In this document: piece after piece, positions 41,735 to 43,898 of the stretch
Layout: each line of letters begins with the position of its first letter
How positions within the stretch are numbered: position 1 is the first letter of the stretch
Assembly (NCBI GenBank): GCA_019115765.1
Contig: DXCZ01000069.1
Coordinates: 1 to 43,898, forward strand
DNA length: 43,898 nucleotides
Direction: 5' to 3'
Source: Candidatus Mediterraneibacter stercoripullorum
GTDB taxonomy: Bacteria; Bacillota; Clostridia; Lachnospirales; Lachnospiraceae
Position numbers and translations under genes: made by a program
Notes under the pieces: generated by a model
What the model saw: the letters and a program-made list of their open reading frames with translations, nothing else
Databases searched by the model: none
Told to the model about the DNA's origin: nothing

Positions 41735-42490
41735 CTATCTCACCTTATACCTGATTGCTTTCTCCAAAAACTCCGCGCATCCCGGCACTTCCCGGTCATA
41801 ATACAGCTTGAATCGCTCGTCTGAGATATACATATTTGCGATTGCCTTATGGGCCTCTTCCGTATACTTCTTCCAGGTCATCCCCAGCCATTCTTTATGA
41901 AGCGTCACGATTCTTCCCGCTTCATCGCTTTCCGGACTGATGCCGCTTTGCACTGCCTCTTTCAGCCTTTCTCGGATCTCATTTCCGAGGCTCTGAAATC
42001 TCTCATATTCTTCTTCGGACATATTGAGGATTTTCTGCTGGCTGGCGTCGATCTCATCGTCCCCGTATTCCTTTCTTGCCTCTGCCCCGTACATTTCCTC
42101 GTGCCGTTTTACCACATCTTCCTTGAACGCCTGAAATTTCTCTTTATCTGTCATCTGCTCTTCTCCTTTCATTGATAAGATTGAACGCCTGACCAGACGG
42201 ATCAGAGAGTCGATATGCTCCTTACTCTTTTCCAGTTCCAGAAGGTGTTCCTCCAATGCTCCCCGAATATCAAAGTCTTCGTTATAGATGATATCCTGGA
42301 TGCATCTCAGTTCTATCCCTCTCTCCCGGTAGAATAAGATCTGCTGCAGCAGATCCACCTCCCGCTCTCCGTAAAAGCGGTATCCGGCCTCGTTTGTGAA
42401 GGCCGGCTTCAGCAGACCGATCCTGTCATAATACCGCAGAGTACGTGCACTTACTCCTGCCATATCGGCCATTTCTTTCACGCTGTACAT
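41735..42490 (-). CDS. MerR-family regulator, TipA-like (with TipAS domain)
   Basis: The 251-residue protein has the MerR winged helix, YSVKEMADMAGVSARTLRYYDRIGLLKP (1-70), a long coiled-coil dimerisation helix (about 75-110), and a C-terminal TipAS-type domain (about 130-251, with WKKYTEEAHKAIANMYISDERFKLYYDREVPGCAEFLEKAI). TipAL/Mta relatives bind hydrophobic antibiotics or drugs there and then activate their own promoter. A promoter with MerR geometry lies directly upstream at 42536-42566. It follows an ABC permease and truncated ATPase, which might be or have been its targets. Confidence 0.93.
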   Translation of the reverse strand: MYSVKEMADMAGVSARTLRYYDRIGLLKPAFTNEAGYRFYGEREVDLLQQILFYRERGIELRCIQDIIYNEDFDIRGALEEHLLELEKSKEHIDSLIRLVRRSILSMKGEEQMTDKEKFQAFKEDVVKRHEEMYGAEARKEYGDDEIDASQQKILNMSEEEYERFQSLGNEIRERLKEAVQSGISPESDEAGRIVTLHKEWLGMTWKKYTEEAHKAIANMYISDERFKLYYDREVPGCAEFLEKAIRYKVR

Positions 42491-42535
42491 GGATTTCCTT
42501 CTCTCCTTTTCTGCTCTGGTCTCGTTCTGATACCA

Positions 42536-42566
42536 ATGATAACCGTTGACGCAGCGTCAAAGTCAA
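42536..42566 (-). promoter_or_regulatory. MerR-type promoter with 19-bp spacer and dyad
   Basis: TTGACT (42561-42566) and TATCAT (42536-42541) are separated by 19 nt, too long for normal sigma-A use. The spacer holds the perfect dyad TTGACGC-A-GCGTCAA (42546-42560). This is the classic design of promoters activated by MerR/TipA/Mta proteins, which untwist the spacer. Target: the MerR gene itself, probably autoactivation. Confidence 0.85.
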
Positions 42567-42574
42567 GAGCATTT

Positions 42575-43222
42575 TCAGGAATATTTTTTCTTATAGATGA
42601 TGACAGAGAGCAGACAGCTGCCGGCAAAAACAAGGACAGATACTGGAAGTCCTGCACACAGGAGTAAGGTTTTATCCATCTGAACAAATTTTTCAATCCC
42701 GAAGATAACAGACAGGGACCCGTACGCTCCTGCCGCTACCGCAATGAGGACCACAAATACTATAGTTCCTATGCGTTTTCCGAAGATAAAGTATTCAATA
42801 TAGATGATTCCGGTAATGAAAAAGGAAACACACACTCCGACCGCCCAGACAGGAAGTGCTTCGGAAAAATTCAGCGTGCCGACAATCATCACATGGATCA
42901 CAGTAACAATCAGTGAAAGGATATTTGCCCCGGCAATAAAAATCAGCGCCAGAATGTATTTCGCGATAACGATTTCTTCCTTTGTCACCGGAAATGAGAT
43001 CAGAAGGCGGTTGAAATTTGCCGCTTCATCCTGCTCCGCAGATGATTCTACTGCACAGGCTCCGCATAATACGATGACCATGATAAGAAGGACAAAATAA
43101 TACTCTGATTCAGAAAACAAAAACGCCCACCAACCGACAAAGATCAGGGCAAAAATGTAGGAAGCCAGATTCTTCCATATCCTGAAATTATCATACAAGT
43201 CTTTATAAATGATTCCTCTCAT
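42575..43222 (-). CDS. ABC-2 type permease (short)
   Basis: The 215-residue membrane protein has six membrane segments, starts MRGIIYKDLYDNFRIWKNLASYIF, and has the coupling region AEQDEAANFNRLLISFPVTKEEIVIAKYI. This is the ABC2-membrane type found with small ATPases of the phenol-soluble-modulin/antimicrobial-peptide exporter group. Its ATG overlaps the ATPase stop (TAATG), so it depends on that upstream gene for translation coupling. Confidence 0.88.
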   Translation of the reverse strand: MRGIIYKDLYDNFRIWKNLASYIFALIFVGWWAFLFSESEYYFVLLIMVIVLCGACAVESSAEQDEAANFNRLLISFPVTKEEIVIAKYILALIFIAGANILSLIVTVIHVMIVGTLNFSEALPVWAVGVCVSFFITGIIYIEYFIFGKRIGTIVFVVLIAVAAGAYGSLSVIFGIEKFVQMDKTLLLCAGLPVSVLVFAGSCLLSVIIYKKKYS

Positions 43223-43746
43223 TACAACTTTTCTCCTTTAATATAGAACAGCATGATATCTTCTATTGACGCAGGTTCGATCTCCACATCCGAAAATACT
43301 TTTCTGATCTTCCGTCTGTCATTTACCAGTATCCGATAACTGTAGGCTTCCTTTCTATATCCGGCAATATCATCCCGGCTCAATGCATCGAACAGCCGCT
43401 GGCCGCAGTTGATGATCCCGTAGTTATCCCGGATATCGTCATAGGTTTTAACAAACAGAAGTTTTCCCTTATGGATGTAGGCGATATAATCCGCGATCTT
43501 ATCCAGGTCGCTTGTAATATGTGAGGACATCAGCACCGCATGATCTTCGTCTTCTGTAAACTCGCGCAGGATATCCAGGATCTCATCCCGGAATACAGGG
43601 TCCAGCCCGCTTGTAGCCTCATCCAGTATCAGGAGCTTCGGATCATGGCTCAGAGCAGCCGCAAACTCCAGCTTTACCCGCATACCGGTGGAGAGCTTTT
43701 TCAGGCGCTTTTTCTCCGGCAGATCAAACCGGCGCAGATAGTCCAT
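43222..43746 (-). pseudogene. ABC ATPase lacking its N-terminal half
   Basis: From ATG 43746, which has GGAGG 6 nt upstream, the 174-residue frame encodes MDYLRRFDLPEKKRLKKLSTGMRVKLEFAAALS (signature motif), LLILDEATSGLD (Walker B), MSSHITSDLDKI (H loop) and a C-terminal domain with EPASIEDIMLFYIKGE. The normal first 110 or so residues with Walker A and the Q loop are missing. Immediately upstream lies the 88-bp palindromic element. The frame stays open further upstream to about 43894, but that part does not look like an ATPase. Without Walker A it cannot hydrolyse ATP in the usual way. Confidence 0.75.
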
Positions 43747-43770
43747 ATATATCCTCCAGGGCGAAATCTT

Positions 43771-43858
43771 TATATCAGATGTGGGATGACTCCCGCCTCT
43801 ATAGGCGGTGAGTGACAAATCAGTATCAGTGGCGGGTGTCAATCCCCCATCTGATATA
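43771..43858. repeat. 88-bp palindromic element, MITE-like
   Basis: Perfect 11-bp terminal inverted repeats TATATCAGATG/CATCTGATATA bound the element, and near-matching arms extend to about 27 bp, ending in CCCGCC/GGCGGG. The interior has a second hairpin (CCGCC-TCTATA-GGCGG). No coding capacity is evident. It sits where the N-terminal half of the ABC ATPase gene is missing. I do not recognise the element. Confidence 0.6.
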
Positions 43859-43898
43859 CGCTCCGCGAGGCTGCGCAGGGATTCGGAGATGTATTATG

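Noticed and set aside
1..43898. CRISPR array
   Set aside because: No evenly spaced direct repeats with unique spacers were seen; the only long repeats are the protein-coding modules of the amylase and pilins.

Overview
The window looks like chromosomal DNA of a spore-forming gut Lachnospiraceae bacterium (Clostridia, Firmicutes). The reasons are AGGAGG-type ribosome sites throughout, TTGACA/TATAAT promoters, a GerA/SpoVAF spore protein, the infC-rpmI-rplT operon, sortase-assembled pili, a large secreted amylase with starch-binding modules, a HelD helicase, and many small ABC transporters paired with XRE, GntR, MerR or ECF-sigma regulators. The genus cannot be fixed by reading alone.

Layout. 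1-1.7 kb: a tRNA-Leu(AAG) gene, then the translation operon infC-rpmI-rplT behind a long leader with a terminator and a competing antiterminator; infC probably starts at AUU. 1.8-4.2 kb: a DegV lipid-binding protein and a GerA/SpoVAF-type spore membrane protein. 4.3-11.5 kb: a complete sortase pilus operon (tip adhesin, backbone pilin, class C sortase, minor pilin, class B sortase), with a promoter and a 19-codon leader ORF. 11.6-14.5 kb: an aminotransferase, FMN hydroxy-acid oxidase and dUTPase operon. 14.6-17.3 kb: ybaN-ygbA followed by a wrecked CydDC-like ABC pair. 17.5-19.5 kb: a Y-family polymerase with its YolD partner. 19.6-22.6 kb: a HelD helicase that carries a C-terminal domain resembling the N-terminal sandwich of GH31 glycosidases. 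22.9-25.2 kb: remnants of a GH3 glucosidase and an ABC exporter pair. 25.4-29 kb: the secreted amylase. 29.2-30.5 kb: a small hypothetical protein and a GrpB-cytidine deaminase fusion.

From 30.8 kb on the window holds regulator-transporter modules: XRE plus ABC (plus strand); a GntR/DUF5808 operon and a divergent-side DUF1648 gene sharing the same palindromic operator; a GH20 hexosaminidase; an ECF sigma factor, membrane protein and ABC transporter operon; and a MerR/TipA-type regulator with a 19-bp-spacer promoter next to an ABC permease and an ATPase that has lost its Walker A half beside an 88-bp palindromic element.

The two most striking things are (i) the HelD-GH31N fusion and the GrpB-CDA fusion, as unusual domain architectures, and (ii) the number of genes between 14.6 kb and the right edge that carry internal deletions, often out of frame (CydDC-like pair, ABC exporter pair, GH3, XRE regulator, UPF0303-like gene, terminal ABC ATPase), while 1-14.5 kb looks intact. 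Everything here is read by eye; no database search was run.
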